A DNA stretch of 24,476 nucleotides, taken from contig CAWIYI010000038.1 of the NCBI GenBank assembly GCA_963840245.1, positions 1 through 24,476 on the forward strand, read 5' to 3'. Under the pieces are notes generated by a model. That model searched no databases, was not told the origin of the DNA, and saw only the letters and a list, made by a program, of their open reading frames with translations. Of the stretch, positions 1-7,799 are shown one piece after another; positions within the stretch are counted from its first letter, which is position 1, and every line of letters starts with the position of its first letter. Source of the stretch: Bog-473 sp963840245 (lineage in GTDB: Bacteria; Actinomycetota; Acidimicrobiia; Acidimicrobiales; RAAP-2). Both the position numbers and the translations under genes were made by a program.

Positions 1-2333
1 CCGCAAGCGGGGTGGCCGTGAGCAGCAGGTTCTTCTTGCCCACCGAGTCGAAGTGCACCGTGGCCTGGGCCCGTGACCCCTCCCCCTTGGCGCTGATGAC
101 CACGCCGCGGCCCCAGTGGTCATGGACCACCTCGTCGCCCGCCGCCAGTCCGAGGTCCTCGGCGCCGGTGCTCCCGCGGGAACCCCCCGAGCCCCTGCCC
201 AGCGGAACGGGCGGCGCGGGAGGCGGTGGCCGACGGGACGGCCGGCGAGAAGGTCGCCCCCGGGAGGTGGTCGTCGCCCGAGAGGGAGTCGTACCCCGAG
301 CCCCGGCGGGGCGAGCCCAGCCCCACGTCTTCGACCAGGTGCGACGGGACCTCGGTCACGAAGCGGCTCGGCATGGCCGGTTGGGTGCGGCCCCAGGTCG
401 TGCGCGACCAGGCGTGCGAGATGGCGAGGTGCTGGCGCGCCCGGGTGATGCCGACGTAGAAGAGGCGGCGCTCCTCCTCGAGCTCGCTCGGCTCGGCCAG
501 CGAACGGAAGTGGGGGAAGATCCCCTCCTCCAGCCCCACCACGAAGACCGCCGGGTACTCGAGGCCCTTGGCGGTGTGGAGCGTCATCAGCGAGACGCGG
601 GTGCCGTCACTCTCGAGCTCGTCGGAGTCCGCCACCAGCGCCACCGTCTCGAGGAAGCCGATGACGTCGTCGAAGTCGGCCGCCTGGCTGGCCAGCTCGG
701 CCAGGTTCTCGATGCGCCCGTCGGCCTCGTGGGTGTGCTCGGCCACGAGCTCGGCCAGGTAGCCCGTCCGCTCGGCCACGAGCTGCACGAAGTCGGCGGG
801 GTTCACCGTCTGCACCAGCGGGCGCAACTCGGCCAGCGTCTTCGAGAGCTGCTCGGCGCCCTTGAGGGCCTTGCCCGAGAGACCGGCGTCGGCGGCGCGG
901 TCGATGGCCTCGCTGAAGGGGACGTGCTCCACTTGGGCCCAGGCGGCCAGGCGGGCCACCGAGGTGTCACCGATGCCGCGCTTGGGGACGTTGACGATGC
1001 GCCGGGCCGACACCTCGTCGTCGGGGTTGGCCAGCACGCGGACGAAGGCCAGGACGTCCTTGATCTCCCGGCGGTCGTAGAACTTCGCCCCGCCCACCAC
1101 CTTGTAGGGGATGCCGCTGAATTTCATGGACGTCTCGAGCGGCAGGCTCTGCGCGTTGGTGCGGTAGAAGACGGCGCAGTCGCCCCACGTCAGCCCGGCC
1201 GATGCGTGCAGGCGGAGAATCTCGCTGGAGACCCAGGCCGCCTCGTCGCGCTCGTCCTCGGCGCGGTAGCGCGTGACCGGATCTCCGGTGTCGCCGACGG
1301 TGAAGAGCTCCTTGGGCTGGCGGCCGACGTTGTTGGCGATGACGGCATTGGCCGCATCGAGGATCGTCTGGGTCGAACGGAAGTTCTGCTCCAGCATGAT
1401 GGTGGTCACGTTGGGGAAGGCGCGCTCGAACTCCAAGATGTTGCGGATGTCGGCGCCACGCCAGCGGTAGACCGACTGGTCCGAGTCCCCCACCACGCAG
1501 ACGTTGCCGTGCGCCTCGCCCAGGAGCTTGACGATCTCGTTCTGGGCGTGGTTCGTGTCCTGGAACTCGTCGACCAAGATGTGCCGGAAGCGCTCCTGGT
1601 AGGCGGCCCGCACGTCGTCGTAGGCCTGGAGCAGGTTCGCCGTCACCATCAAGAGGTCGTCGAAGTCCAGTGCGTTGGCCGCCAGCAACCGGCTCTGGTA
1701 GAGCGCGTAGACCTCGGCAATGCGCTTGCGGAAGGGATCGGGACCGCTGCGGGCGTCCTCGCGGAACGTCTCGAAGTCGACCAGCTCGGACTTGGCCTGG
1801 CTGATGACGCCCTGCACCGCCCGCGAGGGCAGCCGCTTCTGGTCGAAGCCGAGCTCGGCCGTGATCATCTCGACGAGGCGGCGGGAGTCGGTGTCGTCGT
1901 ACACCGTGAAGGCCGAGCGGTACCCGAGCCGGTCGGCGTTCGAGCGCAGGATGCGCAGGCAGGCCGAGTGGAAGGTGGAGACCCACATCTTCTCGGCGGG
2001 CGGGCCGACCAGGTCGGCCACGCGGGTGCGCATCTCCTCCGCCGCCTTGTTGGTGAAGGTGATGGCCAGGATTCCCCACGGCGGGGCGTCCCCGGTGGCG
2101 AGCAGGTGGGCGATGCGACGGGTCAGCACGCGCGTCTTGCCCGAGCCGGCCCCGGCGATGATCAGGAGGGGGCCGCCCCGGTGCTCCACCGCGGCGCGCT
2201 GCGGCAGGGTGAGATCGTCGACGAGCGCGGCGGGCCGGCCCGAGAAAGCGCCCGTCGAGGTGGCGCTGCGCCGGCGCCGGCGCCGACCGTCGTCCGCGCC
2301 CTCGGCCGTGGTGTCGACCACGCGGTCGGTCAC
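1..2333 (-). CDS. pcrA: PcrA/UvrD-type superfamily 1A DNA helicase, 3' end off window, probable frameshift
   Basis: ATP-dependent 3'-5' DNA helicase of the UvrD/PcrA family, used in nucleotide excision repair and in clearing stalled replication or transcription complexes. Visible motifs are the Q-motif (LTLPQRAAV, about residue 41), Walker A AGAGSGKT (60-67), DEFQDT (255-260), GDSDQSVYRWRGAD, the motif IV run LEQNFRST, and motif VI GITRARQHL near the C-terminus of the helicase core. The GTG start at 2333 is the only one I could place; there is no strong ribosome site, so the N-terminus is uncertain. The uninterrupted frame stops at 120. However, the +1 frame from about 183 to the window edge encodes a typical PcrA C-terminal Tudor-like domain (GDEVVHDHWGRGVV, then KNLLL). 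One surplus base in the six-C run at 183-188 would explain this, in a Gly/Ser-rich linker. It lies downstream of guaA with a 102-bp gap and may be co-transcribed. Confidence 0.9.
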
Positions 2334-2435
2334 GCCATCGGACTGGCTCTCCTCGGCTTCGCGCCGCCGCCGCGCCCACGTCTTCGTCGGACACGTCGAA
2401 CAGGCGTGCGTGCTCGCCGCTCCCCGGCGTCACGG

Positions 2436-4037
2436 TCACTCCCACTCGATGGTCCCGGGCGGCTTCGACGTCACGTCGAGTGCCACCCGGTTCACGCCCT
2501 CCACTTCGTTGATGATGCGGGAGGCGATCCGCTCGACCAGGTCGTAGGGCAGCCGGGCCCAATCTGCCGTCATGGCGTCGTCGCTGGTGACGGCCCGGAT
2601 CACCACGGGGTAGGCGTAGGTGCGCCCGTCGCCCATCACGCCGACGGTGCGCACCGCCGGGAGCACGGCAAAGCTCTGCCACAGCTCGCGATAGAGGCCG
2701 GCCCGGCGGATCTCCTCGACGACCACCGCGTCGGCGTTGCGCAGGATCTCGGCCCGCTCGGGTGTCACCTCACCGATGATGCGCACGCCGAGGCCCGGGC
2801 CCGGGAACGGTTGGCGCCACACGATCTCGTGCGGCAGGCCGAGCTCCTCACCGACGGCGCGCACCTCGTCCTTGAAGAGCAGGCGCAGCGGCTCGACCAG
2901 ATCGAAGGCGAGATCGTCGGGGAGGCCACCGACGTTGTGGTGCGACTTGATGTTGGCCGCCGTGTCGCTCCCCGACTCGATGACGTCGGGGTAGAGCGTC
3001 CCCTGGACCAGGAAGCGCGGACCCTCGCCCGTGCCGGTGGTACTGCCTGCGCCCGGACCACTCTCTTTGCCGGAGGCCGAGCCGCGGGCGGCGCCGAGAT
3101 CGCGCGCCACCTCCTCGAAGATCCGGATGAACAGCTCGCCGATGATCTTTCGCTTGCGTTCCGGATCCGTCACTCCCGCCAGCGCGGCGAAGTAGCGGTC
3201 GGCCGCCTTCACGTGCACGAGGTCCATCTTGAACTGGTGGCGGAAGGTGTCCTCGACCTGGTCGGCCTCGCCCGAGCGCATCAGGCCGGTGTCGACGAAG
3301 ACGCAGGTCAGCTGGTCGCCCACCGCCTTGTGCACCAGCGCGGCCGCCACGGCCGAGTCCACGCCGCCGCTCAGCGCGCACAGGACGCGGTCCGTCCCCA
3401 CCTGCGCCCGCACGGCCGCCACCTGCTGCTCGATGATGGAGACGTGCGTCCAGCCCGGCAGGCAGCCGCACACGTCGATGAGGAAATGGTCGAAGACCTC
3501 GCTGCCGCGGTCGGTGTGCACCACCTCGGGGTGGAACTGCAGCCCGAAGAGCCGCCGCTCTGGGTCGTGCATGGCCGCCACCGGCGCGCCTGCGCTCGTG
3601 GCGGTGGGCCTGAAGCCGTCCGGCACCTCCGTGATGGCATCGCCGTGGCTCATCCACACGCTCGATGTCGCCGGCCAGTCCGGGCAGAGCGGGGAGGCGC
3701 CGGTCTGCGTCAGCTCCGTGCGCCCGTACTCGCCTTGCCCGGTGCGTGACACGGTGCCTCCGAGCTGCAGCGCCATGAGCTGCGCGCCGTAGCAGAGCCC
3801 GAGGATCGGGATCCCGAGCTCGTAGACGCCGGCGTCGATGGACGGGGCCGGAGACTCGTACACGGACTTGGGCCCACCGCTGAAGATGATGCCCTTCGGA
3901 GCGCGGGCCCTGATCTCGGCCAGCGAGATGGTCGGCGAGACGATCTCCGAATAGACGTGTGCCTCGCGAACCCGGCGGGCGATCAGGCGGGCGTACTGCG
4001 CGCCGAAGTCGACGACGAGGATCGTGTCGGCCGTCAC
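2436..4037 (-). CDS. guaA: GMP synthase (glutamine-hydrolysing)
   Basis: Converts XMP to GMP using glutamine and ATP, the last step of guanine nucleotide synthesis; a cytoplasmic dimer. The protein is 533 aa and complete. The N-terminal class I glutamine amidotransferase has the nucleophile Cys82 in GLCYGAQ and the His169/Glu171 pair in QFHPE. The ATP-pyrophosphatase domain has the P-loop SGGVDS (223-228). The C-terminal dimerisation domain ends with the family signature KPPGTIEWE. An unusual low-complexity Gly/Ser/Thr insertion sits at about residues 315-339, just before the conserved FLVQGTLYPD. Most family members have only a short connection there, and this accounts for the slightly large size. 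The GTG start at 4037 lies 19 bp after the guaB3 stop, so guaB3-guaA is very probably one transcript. No strong Shine-Dalgarno is visible, which suggests translational coupling. Confidence 0.97.
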   Translation of the reverse strand: MTADTILVVDFGAQYARLIARRVREAHVYSEIVSPTISLAEIRARAPKGIIFSGGPKSVYESPAPSIDAGVYELGIPILGLCYGAQLMALQLGGTVSRTGQGEYGRTELTQTGASPLCPDWPATSSVWMSHGDAITEVPDGFRPTATSAGAPVAAMHDPERRLFGLQFHPEVVHTDRGSEVFDHFLIDVCGCLPGWTHVSIIEQQVAAVRAQVGTDRVLCALSGGVDSAVAAALVHKAVGDQLTCVFVDTGLMRSGEADQVEDTFRHQFKMDLVHVKAADRYFAALAGVTDPERKRKIIGELFIRIFEEVARDLGAARGSASGKESGPGAGSTTGTGEGPRFLVQGTLYPDVIESGSDTAANIKSHHNVGGLPDDLAFDLVEPLRLLFKDEVRAVGEELGLPHEIVWRQPFPGPGLGVRIIGEVTPERAEILRNADAVVVEEIRRAGLYRELWQSFAVLPAVRTVGVMGDGRTYAYPVVIRAVTSDDAMTADWARLPYDLVERIASRIINEVEGVNRVALDVTSKPPGTIEWE

Positions 4038-4056
4038 CGACTCGTGCTCATCGGCG

Positions 4057-5220
4057 TCAGTGGCCCATCCCCACGCCCTGTGACCGCTGGAAGAACTTCC
4101 CTTCGGTCTGCAGCGACGGGGCGACCATGACCTCGGCCTTCTGGAACTCCTTGACGGTCTCGTAGCCGCACGTCGCCATCGCCGTCTTGAGCGCGCCGAA
4201 CAGGTTCATGCGGCCGTCGTTCTCGTGGGCCGGGCCGAGCAGGATCTCGCGCAGGCTGCCGCGCACCGAGGTGCGGACCCGGGCGCCGCGGGGCAGCGTC
4301 GGGTGGAAGGTCGCCATGCCCCAGTGGAAGCCGCGGGCCGGCGCCTCGACGGCCGAGGAGAGGGGCGAGCCGAGCATGACGGCATCAGCGCCGCAGGCGA
4401 TGGCCTTGGCGATGTCGCCACCCTTGGACATCCCGCCGTCGGCGATCACGTGCACGTACACACCGGTCTCGTCCAGGTGGCGCATGCGGGCGCCCGCCAC
4501 GTCGGCGATGGCCGTGGCTTGGGGGACGCCCAGCCCGAGGACACCGCGGGTGGTGCAGGCGTTGCCCGGACCGACGCCGACGAGCACGCCCACCGCTCCC
4601 GTGCGCATCAGGTGCAGGCCGGCCTGGTAGGAGGCGCAGCCGCCGACGATCACCGGCAGGTCGAACTCGCGGATGAAGCGCTTGAGGTTGAGCGGCTCGG
4701 AGGTCTTCGACACGTGCTCGGCCGAGACCACCGTCCCCTGGATGACCAGGATGTCGAGCTCGGCGGCCAGGCAGGCCTCGGCGAGCGACTCGGTGCGCTG
4801 GGGGGTCACCGAGGCGGCCGTCGTGATGCCGGCCTCCTTCATCTGCTTGATGCGGGCCGTGACGAGCTCGGGAATGATCGGCTCCTGGTACATCTGCTGC
4901 ATGCGCGACGTGGCCTTGTCGTCGTCGAGCTCGCGGATCTCGTCGAAGAGCCCGGTCGGGTCCTCGTAACGGGTCCACAGACCCTCGAGGTTGAGGACGC
5001 CCAGGCCACCGAGCTTGCCCAGCTCGATGGCGGTCGCCGGGCTCATCACCCCGTCCATCGCCGCGCCGAGCACGGGCAGATCGAAGCTGTAGGCGTCGAT
5101 CTCCCAGGAGATGTCGACGTCCTCGGGGTCCCGGGTCCGCCGGCTCGGGACGATGGCGATGTCGTCGAACCCGTAGGCCTGCCGCCCCGACTTGAAGATG
5201 CCGATCTCGATCTCAGCCAA
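4057..5220 (-). CDS. guaB3: GuaB3 family IMP dehydrogenase-related protein (intact copy)
   Basis: 387-aa IMP dehydrogenase/GMP reductase family TIM-barrel protein of the short actinobacterial GuaB3 type, without CBS domains. The start is TTG at 5220: a GGAGGG ribosome site lies 8 bases upstream (5229-5234 on the plus strand), and the protein then begins with the AEIEIG-type N-terminus usual for GuaB3. The frame is open further upstream, but that part looks non-coding. The catalytic-loop Cys222 is in NACTTRGVLG. The phosphate-binding DGGMSKGGDI and MLGSPL segments follow, and the C-terminal region includes GYETVKEFQKAEV. The order guaB3-guaA matches its presumed purine role, though GuaB3 enzymes differ between groups and the exact reaction cannot be read from sequence. 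Codons 1-247 and the upstream 136 bp are duplicated at 10065-10942. Confidence 0.93.
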   Translation of the reverse strand: MAEIEIGIFKSGRQAYGFDDIAIVPSRRTRDPEDVDISWEIDAYSFDLPVLGAAMDGVMSPATAIELGKLGGLGVLNLEGLWTRYEDPTGLFDEIRELDDDKATSRMQQMYQEPIIPELVTARIKQMKEAGITTAASVTPQRTESLAEACLAAELDILVIQGTVVSAEHVSKTSEPLNLKRFIREFDLPVIVGGCASYQAGLHLMRTGAVGVLVGVGPGNACTTRGVLGLGVPQATAIADVAGARMRHLDETGVYVHVIADGGMSKGGDIAKAIACGADAVMLGSPLSSAVEAPARGFHWGMATFHPTLPRGARVRTSVRGSLREILLGPAHENDGRMNLFGALKTAMATCGYETVKEFQKAEVMVAPSLQTEGKFFQRSQGVGMGH

Positions 5221-5238
5221 TGTGCTCGCCCTCCGGCA

Positions 5239-5274
5239 TTCGTGGGGCCGGTACGGCTCACGAACCACACCGGC
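5239..5274 (-). promoter_or_regulatory. Interleaved inverted repeats in guaB3 leader (possible pseudoknot)
   Basis: On the transcribed strand the order is GCCGGT, 4 nt, TTCGTG, 6 nt, ACCGGC, 2 nt, CACGAA. The two 6-bp helices interleave as in an H-type pseudoknot, or they exclude each other. The element ends 4 nt upstream of the guaB3 ribosome site. It is identical in copy B (10825-10860). Function is inference only; chance pairing in GC-rich DNA is possible. Confidence 0.3.
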
Positions 5275-5326
5275 ATGTCTTCTCGACTCGATTGCGAACG
5301 CCGGGCCGACACGCCGACGATCCTCC

Positions 5327-5354
5327 ACTCTACTCTCCGGGTGCTGCGCGTCAG
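5327..5354 (-). promoter_or_regulatory. Candidate guaB3 promoter
   Basis: On the minus strand, CTGACG (5349-5354) and TAGAGT (5327-5332) are separated by 16 bp, in acceptable agreement with an actinobacterial housekeeping promoter. Transcription would start about 100 nt upstream of the guaB3 TTG. The same hexamers occur unchanged in copy B at 10913-10940, ahead of the chimeric gene. Prediction only. Confidence 0.35.
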
Positions 5355-5482
5355 GCTCTCCCGCCGCACGAAATTGCCGTCGTCGCGGGCGCGGAGCCTT
5401 GACCTGCTGCGCCGCGGCACCACGTGGGAGAACCGACGGCCGGGCAGCGGAAGCCGGAGCGAACCTGAGGCATGCTGGCCCC

Positions 5483-6143
5483 ATGACCGACCGTGACCCC
5501 GCCGCCTCCGCCGCCGCCGTGTCCCGGGGCATGCACGCCCTTCTGGCGAGCCGCGACGCCGCCCTGGCCGCCGGGGCGGCCCCGGTGGGCTGGAAGATCG
5601 GCTTCAACACGCCTGCCATCCAGGAGCACTTCGGGCTGACCGACGCCGTCGTCGGCTACCTCACCGACGCCGGGGTGTCGCCCGACGGCGCCACCGTGCC
5701 GCTGACCGGCTGGAGCGCCCCCGCCGTAGAGGTCGAGGTCGCCATCCGGGTGGGGGCGGGGGGCGCGGTCGCCGGGTTGGCGCCGGCCCTCGAGCTGGTC
5801 GATCTCGACATCTCGTTCGACGACATCGAGCCGGTCCTGGCGGGCAACATCTGCCACCGCGGCGTGATCTTCGGAGAGGAGGTCCCCGGTGTGGACCCGT
5901 GGGCCATGGTGGCCTCGGTGACACGGGCGGGCGACGTCGTCGCCGAGGGACGGCTGGTGGAGGACCCGGCCACGACGGTGGAGTTCGTGGGGTCGTACCT
6001 CGCCGCCCACGGCACGGCGCTGGCGGCCGGCGACAGGATCATCGCCGGGTCCGTGGTGGCGCCGGTCGCGGTGGTACCCGGCGACCGGCTCAACGTGTCG
6101 TTCGGGCCGCTGGGCCAGTCTGTCAGTCGGCTTCGGCGACTGA
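5483..6143 (+). CDS. 2-keto-4-pentenoate hydratase-like protein, copy A (frameshifted near 3' end)
   Basis: Member of the fumarylacetoacetate hydrolase fold / MhpD-type hydratases, which add water to 2-hydroxy-dienoates in aromatic-compound breakdown. Visible features are GWKIGFNTPA (family GxKIGxT-type segment, about residue 36), the acidic metal-binding run EVEVA, FDDIEPVLAGNICHRG, and the C-terminal AGSVVAPVAVVPGD. Compared with copy B there is one extra G at 6118, six or seven codons before the expected stop. The frame therefore misses the TGA at 6141-6143 and stays open to 7666, in frame with the epoxide-hydrolase-like gene. The coordinates given assume the shift is corrected, giving about 219 aa. 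It is divergent from guaB3 and convergent with the NUDIX gene 11 bp away. The substrate is unknown. Confidence 0.75.
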
Positions 6144-6154
6144 CGCGGACGAGA

Positions 6155-6919
6155 TCAGGTCCCCGTTCGCCCGGTCAGGACGATGGTCAGCAGCTCGTAG
6201 AGCATGCGGGCCGTGGCACCCCAGATCATCTCGCCTGCGACCTCGAAGAAGCGCACGGCGAACGCGTCGTCGTCGGTCCCCGGGATGCTGCGGCCCGGGA
6301 TCCTCCAACGCTCCTCGTGGAAGATCCCCGGCTCGGCCAGCTCGGCCAGCGAGACGTCGAAGGCCCGCTCCACCTCCACCGGGCTGACCACCAGGTGTGG
6401 GCGCTCCGGCACGGTGGCGACCACGGGCAGGATCAGCGAGGCCGAGACCATGGTCATGACGGGCTGGATCCAGCCGACCGTGGTGACCCGGGCGATGTCG
6501 AGGCCGACCTCCTCGTGCGCCTCGCGCAGCGCCGCCTCGGCCGGGCCCTCCCCGGCGTCGATCCGTCCACCCGGGAAGCTGACTTCCCCCTTGTGCGTCC
6601 GCAGCCCCGAGGAGCGCCGGGTCAGGATGAGCCGGGCCTCACCCACCTCCTCGAAGAGCACGGCCAGGACAGCCGCATTGATGCCCGGCACCGCTGGCGC
6701 GTTCGCCTCGTTGATCAGGGCGCCGGGGCCGAGCACCACGCCCGCTCCGATGTCCTCGGGCACAGGGCCACGCTGACCCCGGGCGCCGAGGGCGCCGAGC
6801 ACCCGGGCGATGCCGATCCCCGTGCGCCGCGCCGCCGGCAGTTCGTCCCACGGCGCCGGGGCGCCCGGTTGCCAGGTGGAGGGGCGCGGAATCACCTGGG
6901 GCGGCACCGGTCGGGGCAT
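6155..6919 (-). CDS. NUDIX hydrolase, CoA pyrophosphatase (NudL)-like, copy A
   Basis: 254-aa NUDIX pyrophosphohydrolase. The NUDIX box is complete: GRIDAGE, seven residues, then REAHEEVGL. It is preceded by LILTRRSSGLRTHKGE and SFPGG, which is the signature of the UPF0035/CoA pyrophosphatase subgroup that cleaves CoA and acyl-CoA at the diphosphate. The start is taken at ATG 6919, where similarity to copy B becomes continuous (PRPVPPQVIPRPSTW). No good ribosome site is visible, and a GTG a few codons upstream is an alternative. The gene is convergent with the hydratase and divergent from the epoxide-hydrolase-like gene. Copy B (11746-12513) is highly similar, and both NUDIX boxes are intact. 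CoA as substrate is inferred from family. Confidence 0.88.
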   Translation of the reverse strand: MPRPVPPQVIPRPSTWQPGAPAPWDELPAARRTGIGIARVLGALGARGQRGPVPEDIGAGVVLGPGALINEANAPAVPGINAAVLAVLFEEVGEARLILTRRSSGLRTHKGEVSFPGGRIDAGEGPAEAALREAHEEVGLDIARVTTVGWIQPVMTMVSASLILPVVATVPERPHLVVSPVEVERAFDVSLAELAEPGIFHEERWRIPGRSIPGTDDDAFAVRFFEVAGEMIWGATARMLYELLTIVLTGRTGT

Positions 6920-7261
6920 CTCTGTCACGTTACCGGTGGCGCCACCGGGCTCCCGCTGAGGAGAGGGTCGGTCCAAGGTTCCCACCCTTCCCCCCGATCA
7001 CCTGCACGGTTCGTTGACGCGCCCCACCGATCTCGTTTACTCGTCAGCGCGAGCCCGCTGATCCGATCACGTTCTGCTGCGCCGGCTACCTGCACTGAGA
7101 TCGACTCGGGGCTCGGGCCGAAGAACCCAGTCGGCCCCCGCACGGTGGGTTCGTCGGCGGCGAGTGGGCGGGCTGAGCCCGATCCCGGCAGTGCCGTGCC
7201 TGCGGGCAGCCCCGATCGGTCCGGCTCGCCGATTCGACCCCGTAGCGAAAGTGGGACCAGC
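6920..7261. other. Intergenic region between divergent NUDIX and epoxide-hydrolase-like genes, copy A
   Basis: 342 bp with no credible gene. The ends align with the 187-bp counterpart in copy B (12514-12700), but about 150 bp in the middle (roughly 7050-7198) are missing there. A TTGACG hexamer occurs in both copies, near 7013 here, but no convincing -10 follows. No repeat or mobile-element end was recognised in the extra part. Confidence 0.5.
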
Positions 7262-7666
7262 ATGAGTGGCGTGGGCGCAACACCGAGCGCCGAGGAAGTC
7301 GTGCGTGACTTCATGGCAGCCTTCTCGGCGGCATGGCCGACGGGCGACGCCGCCACGCTCAGCCGGTTCTTCAGCGAGGATGCCGAGTACTGCAACGGGC
7401 CGCGAGAGCCGGTCAACGGACGAGAAGCCATCGTGGCAGACCTCGCCCGGATGATGAGCCTGGGCGGCGAAGTGGACGCGGACATTCGCCACCTGCTGTC
7501 CGATGGCGCTGTCGTGATGACCGAACGGGTCGATTACGTGAGGTTGGGCGCAAGGACGGCCGGCTTGAGAATCGCAGGCGTCTTTGAGGTTCACGACGGA
7601 GTCATCACCGGCTGGCGTGACTACTTCGATTCCACAGAGTTCGGAGAACAGCTCTCCGCCGAGTGA
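7262..7666 (+). CDS. Limonene-1,2-epoxide hydrolase-like protein (NTF2/SnoaL fold), copy A
   Basis: 134-aa protein of the limonene-epoxide-hydrolase branch of the NTF2/SnoaL fold (compare mycobacterial EphG). The full catalytic set of that enzyme can be placed: Tyr43 and Asn45 (EYCNGP), Arg89 and Asp91 (TERVDY), and Trp118 and Asp120 (GWRDYFD). Their pairwise spacing equals the known Tyr53/Asn55, Arg99/Asp101 and Trp130/Asp132. The expected reaction is direct, one-step epoxide hydration; the substrate is unknown. ATG 7262 has a weak GGGA-type site 5 bases upstream. An upstream frame is open only because the hydratase frameshift runs in. The alpha/beta hydrolase follows after 133 bp. Copy B keeps all six residues. 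Confidence 0.88.
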   Translation: MSGVGATPSAEEVVRDFMAAFSAAWPTGDAATLSRFFSEDAEYCNGPREPVNGREAIVADLARMMSLGGEVDADIRHLLSDGAVVMTERVDYVRLGARTAGLRIAGVFEVHDGVITGWRDYFDSTEFGEQLSAE

Positions 7667-7787
7667 GCGACCGGGAGGTGCCGATATCGAGCGGTGTCCG
7701 GGCGAGTTTGTGTCCATGGTTCGAAGCGCCCGTTTCCCTGACGCCAAGGCTCAACGCCCCCAGGCGGCGGCTTGAAGTGCGACTCTG

Positions 7788-7799
7788 TACGATCGCCCC
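7788..7799 (+). promoter_or_regulatory. Candidate leaderless promoter of alpha/beta hydrolase, copy A
   Basis: TACGAT (7788-7793) lies exactly 6 nt upstream of ATG 7800 and there is no Shine-Dalgarno sequence. This is the layout of actinobacterial leaderless genes, with transcription starting at the A of ATG. The same TACGAT-N6-ATG is kept in copy B (13166-13177) although flanking sequence has diverged. The -35 is weak. Confidence 0.5.

Noticed and set aside
2339..2435. N-terminal extension of PcrA in another frame (ARLFDVSDEDVG)
   Set aside because: Looks protein-like but is out of frame with the helicase and would need another frameshift; not supported enough to annotate.
12..3749. Very long plus-strand open frame opposite pcrA and guaA
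   Set aside because: Composition and lack of any family pattern show it is the antisense shadow of two well-identified genes in GC-rich DNA.
4225..5496. Plus-strand open frame opposite guaB3 (and its counterpart at 9766-11082)
   Set aside because: Antisense shadow of guaB3 and the chimera; its His/Asp/Arg-rich sequence has no recognisable domain.
5192..7666. Real hydratase-epoxide hydrolase fusion protein
   Set aside because: Copy B has separate genes, and the joining stretch in A is the antisense of the NUDIX gene created by one extra base.
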